From assembly GCF_003143555.1 (NCBI RefSeq), contig NZ_CP029347.1:2232001-2296000 (forward strand): DNA of 64,000 nt, read 5' to 3'. A model generated the notes under the pieces. It had not been told where the DNA came from and ran no database searches. It saw only the letters and a list, made by a program, of their open reading frames with translations. The DNA comes from Saliniradius amylolyticus (lineage in GTDB: Bacteria > Pseudomonadota > Gammaproteobacteria > Enterobacterales > Alteromonadaceae). The translations under genes were made by a program, and so were the position numbers. The stretch's first letter is position 1. Every line of letters starts with the position of its first letter. This document shows positions 9,791-18,152 of this stretch, in pieces.

Positions 9791-11494
9791 TTATTCATCC
9801 ATCATCAGCCAGCCCTTGACCACCTGGGCAGACAGTTCGGGTTCGTTCGCCACCAGCGCCCGCACCGCTTTCAATACATCTTCGTCTTTATGCAGGTCCG
9901 GCAGCATCAGTGAGCCATCCGAGGCAAAGCCAACCTGACCTTCATCGAAGTCCTGCGACAGCATACTAATGGTTTCATCCCCCAGATCCAGCCCTGAATC
10001 GGCGTCGTAACCGTCGTCCTCACGGGTATCTTCGGGGTAAATCAGCTTCTTCAGCATGGGCCGCACAATCGCCATGATCAGGGTGATGATTACCAGGCCA
10101 CCGACCAACAGACGCAAAGCACGCATGAACCAGTCTTCTTCCCAGAAAGGCACTTCAGCGATCGTCGCGTCTTCCATGCGGTTAAAGGGAATACTCACCA
10201 CTTCCAGGGAATCACCGCGAGTCACATCAAAACCAATGCCACCCTGTAACAACCGACGGATATTCAACAGCTCTTCCTGAGCCCGGGGGACTTCGGTGGT
10301 ACTGCCGTCTTCTGCGGTTTCGGTTTTATAATCTACCGCCACCGATACACTCAGACGCTTGATCACACCGGTCTGCTGCTTGGTGTGACTGATGGTCGTA
10401 TCCAGCTCATAGTTGCGGGTACTTTCTTTATGAGTACGTCCCGGAACAGTACTTTGACTGTTATTGCCAGTCGCTTGTTCCGGAATATTCGCGTCCAGCG
10501 GCGGCTGATTGCTCAAGGCCCCCGGAATACCGGCGGTGACACTGCCGACGCTGTTATTCTCTACCGTCATCTCACTGCGTACCGCAGGCAGATCCGGATT
10601 ATAGCGTTTTTGCGTCTGTTCCACCGAGGTAAAGTCCATGGTCACATCCACCTGGGCGGTATAATTTTCCAGACCCAACACTGGGATCAAAATGGAATCG
10701 ATCTTCTCGCGATACTCGGTTTCGCGCCGCTGTTCGATTTCATATTCACGACGTGAACGGGCGCTCATCGAATCCTGGGAGCCTGAGTTCAGCAAACGGC
10801 CATTACTGTCGGTCACGGTCACCTTCGCCGGCTCCATACCTTCAACGGCTGAGGACACCATATCCACAATGGAGTCCACCTCTTCACCGGATAGCACTGA
10901 ACCACGACTTGGTGTAACCACCACGGTGGCGCTGGGCTTTTTCGCGACACGGGCAAACACACTCTCTTTGGGGATCGCCAACAGTACTTTGGCCTTGCGG
11001 ACGGCGCTGATCTCTTCAATAGTCCGGGCCAGCATTTGTTCGCGAGCGTGCTTGAGTCGCTCCTTTTCCACGCGCTGGCTGACGCCAAACCCCATGTCCT
11101 GCATGATAATGTCAGTGCCGGCCGACGATTCTTTGGTCAGTCCCTGACGGGCCATGCCTAACTTGATGTCCTGATACTGCTCCTCATTGACATACACCAC
11201 ATTGCCGTCTAGGCGATAGTCGATCTGACTGGCGTCCAGGTAGTCGAGTGTTTCAATCAACTCTTCGGTAGGCATCTTAGCCAGCGGCCGGTACTCAGGC
11301 TCCTGCGCCCAAATAACGATAAACACGGCGATGGCCACACAAATTACCAGTGCCACAATCAGGGTAATCTGACGCATCAGATCGATACCCCCCAGACCAT
11401 CCATAAAGCCCGATTTTTGCTCCTGAGCGCTATCGTTAGACTCGGTTTGTGCAGCGTCGGAAACTGCCAGTTCTGTACCTGTTGCTTCAGCCAC
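9791..11494 (-). CDS. fliF: Flagellar MS-ring protein FliF
   Basis: Forms the inner-membrane MS-ring, the base of the flagellum. The 567 residues have a cytoplasmic head, a first membrane helix (about 40-65, TLIVALVICVAIAVFIVIW) and large periplasmic ring-building domains (conserved MARQGLTKESSAGTDIMQ-like region). A second helix lies near residue 460 (LLVGGLVIITLIMAIV), and the acidic C-terminal tail binds FliG (ending LVANEPELSAQVVKGWLMMDE). Length is typical. Confidence 0.97.
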   Translation of the reverse strand: MAEATGTELAVSDAAQTESNDSAQEQKSGFMDGLGGIDLMRQITLIVALVICVAIAVFIVIWAQEPEYRPLAKMPTEELIETLDYLDASQIDYRLDGNVVYVNEEQYQDIKLGMARQGLTKESSAGTDIIMQDMGFGVSQRVEKERLKHAREQMLARTIEEISAVRKAKVLLAIPKESVFARVAKKPSATVVVTPSRGSVLSGEEVDSIVDMVSSAVEGMEPAKVTVTDSNGRLLNSGSQDSMSARSRREYEIEQRRETEYREKIDSILIPVLGLENYTAQVDVTMDFTSVEQTQKRYNPDLPAVRSEMTVENNSVGSVTAGIPGALSNQPPLDANIPEQATGNNSQSTVPGRTHKESTRNYELDTTISHTKQQTGVIKRLSVSVAVDYKTETAEDGSTTEVPRAQEELLNIRRLLQGGIGFDVTRGDSLEVVSIPFNRMEDATIAEVPFWEEDWFMRALRLLVGGLVIITLIMAIVRPMLKKLIYPEDTREDDGYDADSGLDLGDETISMLSQDFDEGQVGFASDGSLMLPDLHKDEDVLKAVRALVANEPELSAQVVKGWLMMDE

Positions 11495-11512
11495 GGCTCA
11501 TTCCTCTCTCGG

Positions 11513-11842
11513 TTATACCGGCATATTCATTATGGTTTTGTAGGCTTCTAACACCTTGTTGCGCACCTGCATGGTGGCTTCAAAGGCGATGCCGGACTTC
11601 TCTTTGGCCACCATCACGTCGGCCAGGCTGACATTGGGGTCACCCATCTCAAATTGCTTCTGAAGATTGCGGGACTCAAACTGCATGTCATTGACGCCAT
11701 CCAGCGCATCTTTCAGCATATCGCCAAAATTGGCGCTACTGGGGTTGGCCGGCTGGGCTTGAGGGGTACTTTCCAGACCCGTCCCCGCCTGCGCGGCGAG
11801 TGCCTGCATTTGACTGTATAGGGCTTGTGCTTTGACGTCCAT
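11513..11842 (-). CDS. fliE: Flagellar MS-ring/rod junction protein FliE
   Basis: Adapter that joins the MS-ring to the proximal rod. I choose ATG at 11842 (109 residues, MDVKAQALYSQM...) because it has GGAG six bases upstream and gives the family length of about 104. The alternative ATG at 11860 adds six residues without a better ribosome site. The conserved C-terminus is visible (MVAKEKSGIAFEATMQVRNK, then LEAYKTIMNMPV). First gene of the fliEFGHIJ unit, directly behind a sigma-54 promoter. Confidence 0.93.
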   Translation of the reverse strand: MDVKAQALYSQMQALAAQAGTGLESTPQAQPANPSSANFGDMLKDALDGVNDMQFESRNLQKQFEMGDPNVSLADVMVAKEKSGIAFEATMQVRNKVLEAYKTIMNMPV

Positions 11843-11883
11843 ACTCACTCCAGACGGCATCAGATTACGTTACCCCATCTAAA

Positions 11884-11898
11884 GCAAGACTAGTGCCA
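11884..11898 (-). promoter_or_regulatory. Sigma-54 (-24/-12) promoter of fliEFGHIJ
   Basis: The minus strand reads TTGGCAC-TAGTC-TTGCTTT, a perfect match to TGGCAC-N5-TTGC. The ATG of fliE is about 40 bases downstream. Expected activator: FlrA or FlrC, both encoded just upstream. Confidence 0.88.
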
Positions 11899-11957
11899 AG
11901 GCGTATTTTACCTTTATTTACAATAACTTAAGCACAGATAGAGAGTTCTTTTTGAGC

Positions 11958-11994
11958 ATAAAAAACCAGAGTGACGGAAAGCCGTCACTCTGGT
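11958..11994 (-). terminator. Intrinsic terminator of flrBC
   Basis: Perfect 13-base stem (ACCAGAGTGACGG / CCGTCACTCTGGT) with a 4-base loop. On the minus strand it is followed by TTTTTAT. It lies 30 bases past the flrC stop and separates flrBC from the fliE promoter. Confidence 0.93.
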
Positions 11995-12023
11995 ATTTAT
12001 TCATAGGCAGGACAATCGGCGGT

Positions 12024-13382
12024 TCAGGCCGGTAAATGAATCCCGTTATCGCGCATCCGGGCCAGCTTGTATCTGAGAGTCCGGGGACTGATCCCCAGTT
12101 TCTCTGCCACCTGTTTGCGACTACCATTACAGGCCTTGAGGGTTTGTAAAATAATCTGATGTTCCTGCTGCTGCAACTCTGCGCCCAGGCGTTTTTTCTC
12201 TACCGGTGGCAGTTTGTCTTCGACCAGCGGACCCTTTGACTCCGATGCCGGGGCCAGATCCTGCTCTAGCATCAGATCTCCGGCATCGATGTGATCGTCC
12301 TGCACCAGAATAAGCGCACGCTGGATCACGTTTTCCAGTTCGCGCACATTACCGGGCCAGGAGTACTGACTCAGTTTTAGCTCGGCAGCACGACTCAATT
12401 GAACAATGGCCCGGCCTGATTTGAGACAGTGGCGCTCGATCATATGTCGGGCTAAGGGCAAGATATCCCCGGTCCGCTGCGACAGCGGGAGCCAGCTTAA
12501 TGGAAACACATTCAGACGATAATAGAGGTCCTCACGGAATTGCCCGTCTCTGACGGCCTGTTGCAAGTCACGGTTACTGGTCGCGATGACTCGTACATCC
12601 AGGCTGATGGTCTTGCGCCCACCCAGTCGTTCGACTTCTTTTTCCTGAAGCACCCGCAATAACTTGGCCTGCAGCGCCAGATCCATTTCAGTAATTTCAT
12701 CCAGCAGCAAGGTACCGCCCTGGGCTTGTTCAAACTTACCCGGGCAGGCTTGTAAAGCTCCCGTAAAGGCGCCTTTTTCATAGCCAAACAAGGTGGCTTC
12801 CAGCATATTTTCAGGGATGGCAGCACAATTAATCGCGATAAACGGCTCATCGGCGCGCGCCGATCGATCGTGGATATAGCGAGCCATCACTTCTTTACCC
12901 GAACCACTGGGACCTAACACCATAACTGTTGCATCGGACTGAGCCACCTTCTGAGCCAGCTCCAGCAAACGCCGAGAACTTGGGTCCCCTACCACAGGAG
13001 TACAAGATTCTACCTTCTGAGCCGGTGCGTAGCGACTGACTAAGTTCAACAACACTTCGGGGGAAAAAGGTTTGGCCATGTAGTCGGTTGCCCCTTCACG
13101 CATCGCCTCTACCGCATCGTCGATAGTGGCATAGGCGGTCATTAAGAGTACCGGTAAATTGGGCCATTTTTGCTTAATGGTGCGCATTAACGATAAGCCG
13201 TTCATTGCCCCCATTTGGATGTCGCTGACCACCATATCCACCGATTGCTGATTGAGTCTCGACAAGGCCGCCTCGGCGCTATCCGCTTCCAGAATTTCAT
13301 AGCCGCCCAGTGTGAGCGTATCCACCAGGGCCTCACGCAGGCCACTGTCATCTTCGACGATCATGATACGAGTATGGCTCAT
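12024..13382 (-). CDS. flrC: Sigma-54-dependent flagellar response regulator FlrC (FleR)
   Basis: Phosphorylated response regulator that activates middle (class III) flagellar operons through sigma-54. The 452 residues contain a receiver domain with phospho-acceptor D54 (VVSDIQM), then an AAA+ domain with Walker A LGPSGSGKE and the sigma-54 contact loop GAFTGA (in [12 protein letters not shown]). A C-terminal Fis-type helix-turn-helix follows (KQVAEKLGISPRTLRYKL). It lies 10 bases after flrB, its cognate kinase, and ends in a strong terminator. Confidence 0.96.
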   Translation of the reverse strand: MSHTRIMIVEDDSGLREALVDTLTLGGYEILEADSAEAALSRLNQQSVDMVVSDIQMGAMNGLSLMRTIKQKWPNLPVLLMTAYATIDDAVEAMREGATDYMAKPFSPEVLLNLVSRYAPAQKVESCTPVVGDPSSRRLLELAQKVAQSDATVMVLGPSGSGKEVMARYIHDRSARADEPFIAINCAAIPENMLEATLFGYEKGAFTGALQACPGKFEQAQGGTLLLDEITEMDLALQAKLLRVLQEKEVERLGGRKTISLDVRVIATSNRDLQQAVRDGQFREDLYYRLNVFPLSWLPLSQRTGDILPLARHMIERHCLKSGRAIVQLSRAAELKLSQYSWPGNVRELENVIQRALILVQDDHIDAGDLMLEQDLAPASESKGPLVEDKLPPVEKKRLGAELQQQEHQIILQTLKACNGSRKQVAEKLGISPRTLRYKLARMRDNGIHLPA

Positions 13383-13392
13383 GGTTGCCTCC

Positions 13393-14508
13393 TTATTTTG
13401 CGGTCGCTACCGAGGAAGACGGTAACTCTCGCTGAATCGGTAATTGAATCGACACGCAGGCGCCGCCGCTGGGTTCATTGCTGGCGCTGACCTGCCCCTG
13501 GTGAGACTGAGCAACAGCTTTGACCACTGCCAGTCCAAGGCCAGTGCCCTGGGACTTGGTGGTGAAAAACGGCTCAAAAGCTTGCTTGGCATGTTGCTCG
13601 GGAAAGCCCGGACCATTATCCGACAAGCTGATAGTCACCTTATCGGGTTGTTTCGATTCGCGACGCGCCGACAAAACCAACTTGGCGCCTTGCCCACAGG
13701 CCTGCAGGCTGTTGTGAATGAGATTCTGTAAGGCACTGGCCAAAGCCGTTTTATTGCCCAACACCAGAATATCCGGCTCAGGCACTTGAACCTGCATACT
13801 GCCTTGCTTGGCCGATAACATGGCTTCAGCGCCGGCTTCCACTTCCAGCATTAAGCTTTGCAGCGACAGCTCAGTCACAACTTGCTCACCGCCGCTTTTG
13901 GCAAACAGCAGCATATCGTTAACCTGCTGCTCCAAGTCTTTTAAGCGCGACATCAGCTTATCGGCAAACTGCCCGCGTGAATCCTGCTTGAGCGTGGGGT
14001 TTTGTAAGTTGGCACCATACAACATAGCCGCCGACAGTGGCGTTCTGATTTGGTGGGCTAGAGATGCGACCATGCGTCCAAGGGAGGACAACTTCTGCAT
14101 GTGACTGAGACGTTGCTGTAATAATCGCGTCTCTGTCAGATCGGTAAGTACAATCAACAAGCCTGGCTCATTGTGCAATGGCGAGATGGAAAGCTTCACC
14201 TTTCGGCCGTCGCTCAGGGATACCTCATGTCCATCATCTTCCTGAGGACGGAAGGCTCGCTCGATGATATTGCGCCATGCCTGGCCTTCCAATGGCTCCC
14301 GCAGAAGCTCGGCCGCGACTCGATTGGCTTGCTGTACGATGCCTTCACCATCGACCACGACCACGCCTGCCGGCATCACTTCCAGCAAGTGGCTCAATCG
14401 AGAGGACTGGGCACGCAGCTCACTCAGTTCTGCCTGATGGACCGATTGTAAGCCGGACGGATTGGCCTGATGTGAGACTTGGCTCAATAGCGATGCTTGT
14501 TCTGTCAT
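13393..14508 (-). CDS. flrB: Flagellar sensor histidine kinase FlrB (FleS)
   Basis: Kinase that phosphorylates FlrC. The 371 residues have no membrane helix, so it is cytoplasmic. A PAS domain (about 35-125; MPAGVVVVDGEGIVQQANRV) is followed by a HisKA domain with H152 (SLAHQIRTPLSAA). The ATPase domain carries an N-box-like NLIHNSLQACGQG, the DNGPGFP G1 box and the GTGLGLAVVK G2 box. All catalytic motifs are intact. A sigma-54 element directly upstream suggests it is activated by FlrA. Confidence 0.96.
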   Translation of the reverse strand: MTEQASLLSQVSHQANPSGLQSVHQAELSELRAQSSRLSHLLEVMPAGVVVVDGEGIVQQANRVAAELLREPLEGQAWRNIIERAFRPQEDDGHEVSLSDGRKVKLSISPLHNEPGLLIVLTDLTETRLLQQRLSHMQKLSSLGRMVASLAHQIRTPLSAAMLYGANLQNPTLKQDSRGQFADKLMSRLKDLEQQVNDMLLFAKSGGEQVVTELSLQSLMLEVEAGAEAMLSAKQGSMQVQVPEPDILVLGNKTALASALQNLIHNSLQACGQGAKLVLSARRESKQPDKVTISLSDNGPGFPEQHAKQAFEPFFTTKSQGTGLGLAVVKAVAQSHQGQVSASNEPSGGACVSIQLPIQRELPSSSVATAK

Positions 14509-14557
14509 AATTACCTCGCGTCAAAACTCAGACGTCATGGTTCTTTAACAGAGCAAT

Positions 14558-14572
14558 GCAGGGATTATGCCA
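14558..14572 (-). promoter_or_regulatory. Sigma-54 (-24/-12) promoter of flrBC
   Basis: The minus strand reads TTTGGCAT-AATCC-CTGCA. The GG and GC invariants and spacing are correct; T replaces the C of GGCAC, and C the first T of TTGC. It sits in the 96-base gap between the flrA stop and the flrB ATG. FlrA-driven transcription of flrBC is the known order in vibrios. Confidence 0.75.
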
Positions 14573-14604
14573 AAAAAATATCTCTTCTTTATCAGAGGGT
14601 TATA

Positions 14605-16056
14605 TCAATCTTTATTGAGATTGTATTTACGCATCTTCTCAACAAGGGTGGTTCGGCGCATATTCAGAAGCTCGGCAGCCCGTGCCACTACGCCTTCATG
14701 GGTGTCCAATGCCTGCTGGATCAGAGTCACTTCTACCTGTGCCAGGTGCTCTTTAAGATCCAGTCCTTGCGGCGGCAACACCGTGGCGCTATTCATATCA
14801 CCGTCCTGACTGTCTTCTGTGTCGTCGTCACTGCTGGCAAAGAGCTCATTGATAGCCTGACGCTCCAGTACTTCCTCAGGATAGTCAGGCTCATAGGGGG
14901 CGTCATCCAGATGCTGATACTTAGCCGGCAAATCGACCATGTCCACCACCTGTCCCGGGCAGAGGATCATCATTCGTTCCACCAGATTGGCCAGTTCTCG
15001 AACATTGCCCGGCCATTGGTGTTGTTGCAGTGACTCCACAGCCTTTTCCGTGAAAGTGATGGTCTCCTGGCGTTGATGCTGCTGGCGCTTTATCAGCTCC
15101 TGCAACAACAGTGGAATGTCTTCGGCACGTTCACGTAGCGCCGGGTTATCGATGGGGAACACGTTCAGGCGGTAATACAGGTCTTCACGAAAATCCCCCT
15201 GAGTGACCATGTCTTCGAGGTTTCGGTGCGTCGCGGCGATAATGCGCACATTACACCGAATGGGCTTGTTGCCCCCCACTCGTTCGTAGGTGCGCTCCTG
15301 TAAAACTCTGAGTAGTTTTACCTGCATCTGTAGCGGCATATCACCAATTTCATCCAGAAAAAGAGTGCCGCCTTCCGCCAGTTCGAACCGCCCCTTGCGT
15401 GTGCCAACGGCACCGGTAAATGCGCCTTTTTCATGGCCAAACAGCTCACTCTCCAGAAGTTCCCCGGGTATGGCACCACAGTTTAAAGGGATAAAGGGCC
15501 CTTCCTTGCGCTCAGATAATGCATGGATGTTCTGAGCGACAACTTCCTTACCGGTGCCCGACTCTCCCAGCACCAGCACTGTGGCTTCTGTCGGTGCGAC
15601 CTGAGCGATCATCTGTCGCACTTCCTGAAGCGCCGCACTCTTCCCCACCAGACTCTGAATCAGGCTGCCTTTGGCCTTCCGAGACAGAGACTTTGCGTTG
15701 CGTTTGGGCAGGTTATGACGATAAGCCTGGCAACGGTGCAACATCTGGATCAGCCCCGGATAGGTCACCGGCTCCACCAATTCGCCGACAATATTGCCAT
15801 TTGTCTCAGGTACACTCGCCTCAGCATCCGGCTTCACAACCACAAAAGGAAGATGAGGATGTGCTTCAGGAAGCTGAGGCGTCTCAGATAGGGTGGGTAA
15901 ATCCACTAATACAGCATCCGGCCCAGAATTTTCATTCAGGTGCTCGGCCACCGCTCCCGCATCCAACAGGGAAAAACGTTCGCCTATAAAGCTGAGTATG
16001 GTCTCGAAGCTTCGACGACGAGCTTCACAACCACTGACCAGTATGATCTCCCCCAT
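14605..16056 (-). CDS. flrA: Master flagellar regulator FlrA (FleQ), sigma-54 activator
   Basis: Top-level activator of the polar flagellar cascade; in relatives its activity is lowered by c-di-GMP. I choose ATG at 16056 (483 residues, [17 protein letters not shown]), because an upstream in-frame start adds 23 residues that do not resemble the family and GGGGAAG precedes this ATG. Domains: a degenerate N-terminal FleQ receiver-like domain (about 1-115); AAA+ with Walker [10 protein letters not shown] and the sigma-54 loop GAFTGA; and a C-terminal helix-turn-helix ([17 protein letters not shown]). It is divergent from kdsD. Confidence 0.94.
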   Translation of the reverse strand: MGEIILVSGCEARRRSFETILSFIGERFSLLDAGAVAEHLNENSGPDAVLVDLPTLSETPQLPEAHPHLPFVVVKPDAEASVPETNGNIVGELVEPVTYPGLIQMLHRCQAYRHNLPKRNAKSLSRKAKGSLIQSLVGKSAALQEVRQMIAQVAPTEATVLVLGESGTGKEVVAQNIHALSERKEGPFIPLNCGAIPGELLESELFGHEKGAFTGAVGTRKGRFELAEGGTLFLDEIGDMPLQMQVKLLRVLQERTYERVGGNKPIRCNVRIIAATHRNLEDMVTQGDFREDLYYRLNVFPIDNPALRERAEDIPLLLQELIKRQQHQRQETITFTEKAVESLQQHQWPGNVRELANLVERMMILCPGQVVDMVDLPAKYQHLDDAPYEPDYPEEVLERQAINELFASSDDDTEDSQDGDMNSATVLPPQGLDLKEHLAQVEVTLIQQALDTHEGVVARAAELLNMRRTTLVEKMRKYNLNKD

Positions 16057-16198
16057 AGGCTTTGGCACTTCCCCAATAACAATTGATTCGATTACGATTT
16101 TTAACCATTCCCCCTGGTTAAGCAACCACCGACCACCGCATTAGCGTCAAAATGTTGTCATTCGGGTGATTTTTAACCACCTGTTCATCCAGCAAACC

Positions 16199-16228
16199 TT
16201 GGACTTGGCGATAGGGGATAATTACAAT
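16199..16228 (+). promoter_or_regulatory. Sigma-70-type promoter of kdsD
   Basis: TTGGAC (16199-16204), an 18-base spacer, then TACAAT (16223-16228). A transcript would begin near 16235. This lies downstream of the possible GTG start at 16230 and upstream of the ATG at 16260, so it also favours the ATG start. Confidence 0.5.
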
Positions 16229-16259
16229 AGTGTTCGATTTCGATTACAGGATTGCCATC

Positions 16260-17189
16260 ATGAACTATCTGGCCGTGGCCAAAGACGTATTCAGCATCGA
16301 AAGCGATGCCGTAAAGGCCTTGTCTGAGCAGCTCGGCGATGAGTTTGTTACCGCGGTCGATACCATTTTGCGCACTCAAGGCCGGGTAGTGATTTGCGGT
16401 ATGGGTAAGTCGGGCCTGATTGGACAGAAGATCGCCGCCACACTCTCCAGTACTGGTACGCCAAGCTTTTTTATGCATCCAGGTGAGGCTTATCACGGCG
16501 ATTTAGGCATGATTGGTCATCAGGATGTTTTTGTGGCTATTTCCAATTCGGGGGAAACCGAGGAAGTGGTCAAACTCCTACCCTTCCTGAAGGAAAATGG
16601 TAACTTTCTGATCGCCATGACTGGCGGACTGGAATCATCACTGGCCAGAGCCAGTGATGTCACCTTAAATATCAGAGTCAGTCAGGAAGCTTGCCCGTTG
16701 CAACTCGCACCCACCGCCTCCACTACGGCCACTCTGGCCATGGGCGATGCACTGGCAGTAACCCTGATGCGAGCCCGGAATTTTCAGCCCGAACAGTTCG
16801 CCCGCTTTCATCCCGGCGGCAGTCTGGGTCGACGTCTGCTGGCGCAAGTTGAGGACGAAATGCTGACCGATAACCTCCCGGTAATAGTCCCAGAAGCCCC
16901 TTTTGCCACCGTGGTGGATACCATTACTACCGGTAAGCTGGGCCTCGCCATCGTCACTTTGGCTCAAGGCTACGGTATCATCACCGACGGCGATATCCGT
17001 CGGGCCTTTAATCGCTATGGGAAAGAGGTATTCGAACTCAAGGCTCAGGACTTGTTCAGCCCTCACCCCAAATACATCAGCGTAGATGCGAAGATGTCTG
17101 AAGCCTTTGCTTTAATGGAACAAAACCAGATAACCTCACTGTTAGTGGTGGACCAACAGCATCAACTTGTCGGGATAGTGAAGAAATAA
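16260..17189 (+). CDS. kdsD: Arabinose-5-phosphate isomerase, KdsD/KpsF/GutQ family
   Basis: Converts ribulose-5-phosphate to arabinose-5-phosphate, the first step towards Kdo. I use ATG at 16260 (309 residues, MNYLAVAKDVFSIE), which aligns with the family start and has AGG nine bases upstream. A GTG at 16230 is possible. A SIS domain (about 30-170) carries GMGKSG (K50), HPGEAYHGDLG and SNSGET. Two CBS domains follow; the second ends early at LVGIVKK, about ten residues short of enteric KdsD. It is the only plus-strand gene in the flagellar region, with a promoter and terminator of its own. Its location suggests a part in surface or flagellar glycan synthesis; that is inference. Confidence 0.88.
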   Translation: MNYLAVAKDVFSIESDAVKALSEQLGDEFVTAVDTILRTQGRVVICGMGKSGLIGQKIAATLSSTGTPSFFMHPGEAYHGDLGMIGHQDVFVAISNSGETEEVVKLLPFLKENGNFLIAMTGGLESSLARASDVTLNIRVSQEACPLQLAPTASTTATLAMGDALAVTLMRARNFQPEQFARFHPGGSLGRRLLAQVEDEMLTDNLPVIVPEAPFATVVDTITTGKLGLAIVTLAQGYGIITDGDIRRAFNRYGKEVFELKAQDLFSPHPKYISVDAKMSEAFALMEQNQITSLLVVDQQHQLVGIVKK

Positions 17190-17192
17190 GAC

Positions 17193-17223
17193 AAAAAAAT
17201 ACCGCCGGTTGGCGGTATTTTTA
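17193..17223. terminator. Bidirectional terminator between kdsD and the flagellin gene
   Basis: AAAATACCGCC-GGTT-GGCGGTATTTTT: an 8-base GC-rich stem with A-runs on the left and T-runs on the right. It can stop kdsD transcripts (+) and flagellin transcripts (-) arriving from opposite sides. Confidence 0.92.
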
Positions 17224-17237
17224 TATGGCTAATCGAC

Positions 17238-18038
17238 TTAAGACTCTAGCAATGAGAGTACCTGCCCTCGTTGAATATTCGCCTGAGACTGGATGGCGAT
17301 GGAGGACTGGCTGAGAATGTCATTGGCCGTTTGCTCAGATACAGCCCGAGCAAAATCGGTATCCTGCAGTCGGCTACGACCTTCTGCCACATTAACTTCC
17401 GTATTGGTACGGTTACGGGCCGCACTCTCCAACTGATTCTGGGCCGCGCCAAACTCTGCGCGACGCTGATCCACAAACTGCAGAGCATCATCGGCAGCGG
17501 TAATCGCATCGGATGCGCCCAGTTGTGAGCTGATGTCAGCATTGAGAATATCTGTGATACCAGCGGCAATATCCTGATTCGCCACATCCAGAGTCTGTAC
17601 AGCATCGGCACCAGCCTGAAAGCTGATATCGCCACTGCCGTCAAACAACGGCTTACCGGCAAAATTAGTGTTTTCCAACGTGTCACGGATACCGTCCTGT
17701 AGCTGAGTCACTTCTTCCTGAAGGGCCTGACGATCACTGTCACTAAGGGCACCATTGCCCGCCTGGATAGACAACTCCCGTATTCTGGATACGCTGTCAG
17801 TAACCCCGGAAAGCCCGCCATCGGCGGTTTGTGCCAACGAGATACCGTCATAGATATTGGCCACAGCCTGCTGATTGCCATTCACCTGAGCGGTCAGACG
17901 GTCGATAATCTGCAGAGCGGCAGCGTTGTCTGCAGCGCTGTTGACCTTCTTGCCGGAAGCGAGTTTTTCAAACACCGAATCCTGCTTATTCTGGGTTTGC
18001 TGAAGGCTGTTATTGCTGGATGTGGAATTGATTTGCAT
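17238..18038 (-). CDS. Divergent short flagellin
   Basis: Filament-type protein of 266 residues with both conserved coiled-coil ends. N-terminal part: KLASGKKVNSAADNAAALQI, then NIYDGISLAQTADGGL and IRELSIQAGNG. C-terminal part: DFARAVSEQTANDILSQSSI, ending QVLSLLES. The central variable domain is very short. The first residues (MQINSTSSNNSLQ) do not show the usual VNTNxxSLxAQR start, and a few residues are missing there. AGGAGGTG lies directly upstream of the ATG, an unusually strong ribosome site. It follows flgL on the same strand with a gap of about 110 bases. It may be a minor flagellin; no fliD or fliS neighbours are present. Confidence 0.88.
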   Translation of the reverse strand: MQINSTSSNNSLQQTQNKQDSVFEKLASGKKVNSAADNAAALQIIDRLTAQVNGNQQAVANIYDGISLAQTADGGLSGVTDSVSRIRELSIQAGNGALSDSDRQALQEEVTQLQDGIRDTLENTNFAGKPLFDGSGDISFQAGADAVQTLDVANQDIAAGITDILNADISSQLGASDAITAADDALQFVDQRRAEFGAAQNQLESAARNRTNTEVNVAEGRSRLQDTDFARAVSEQTANDILSQSSIAIQSQANIQRGQVLSLLES

Positions 18039-18065
18039 AGCGGCACCTCCTGATGACTATCAGTA

Positions 18066-18111
18066 AGTATAGCAGCCTCTTGTGCAGATTTTAAGCAAAC
18101 GACAAGCGTTT
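18066..18111 (-). promoter_or_regulatory. Possible promoter and operator of the flagellin gene
   Basis: On the minus strand there is a -10-like TATACT (18066-18071) with a poor -35 (TTAAAA, 17-base spacing). Just upstream is the inverted repeat AAACG-N5-CGTTT (18097-18111). No good sigma-28 or sigma-54 motif is visible, so the sigma factor is open. Confidence 0.35.
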
Positions 18112-18152
18112 AAGGATGTATTGAATCCCCATGTTTATACCCAAGTATAACT

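Noticed and set aside
16062-16080. TTGGCAC on the plus strand near the flrA start, as a sigma-54 promoter for kdsD
   Set aside because: No TTGC follows at the required five-base spacing, and a sigma-70-like promoter lies closer to kdsD.
16230-16259. GTG at 16230 as the kdsD start
   Set aside because: It lies at or before the predicted transcription start, and the extra ten residues are less family-like than the ATG start; it cannot be fully excluded.
17130-17189. Frameshift at the kdsD C-terminus
   Set aside because: The protein is only about ten residues short, and the stop is followed at once by a well-formed terminator, so a natural short end is more likely than an error.
18066-18094. 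Sigma-28 promoter for the flagellin gene
   Set aside because: A TAAA is present, but the -10 octamer matches GCCGATAA in only four of eight positions.
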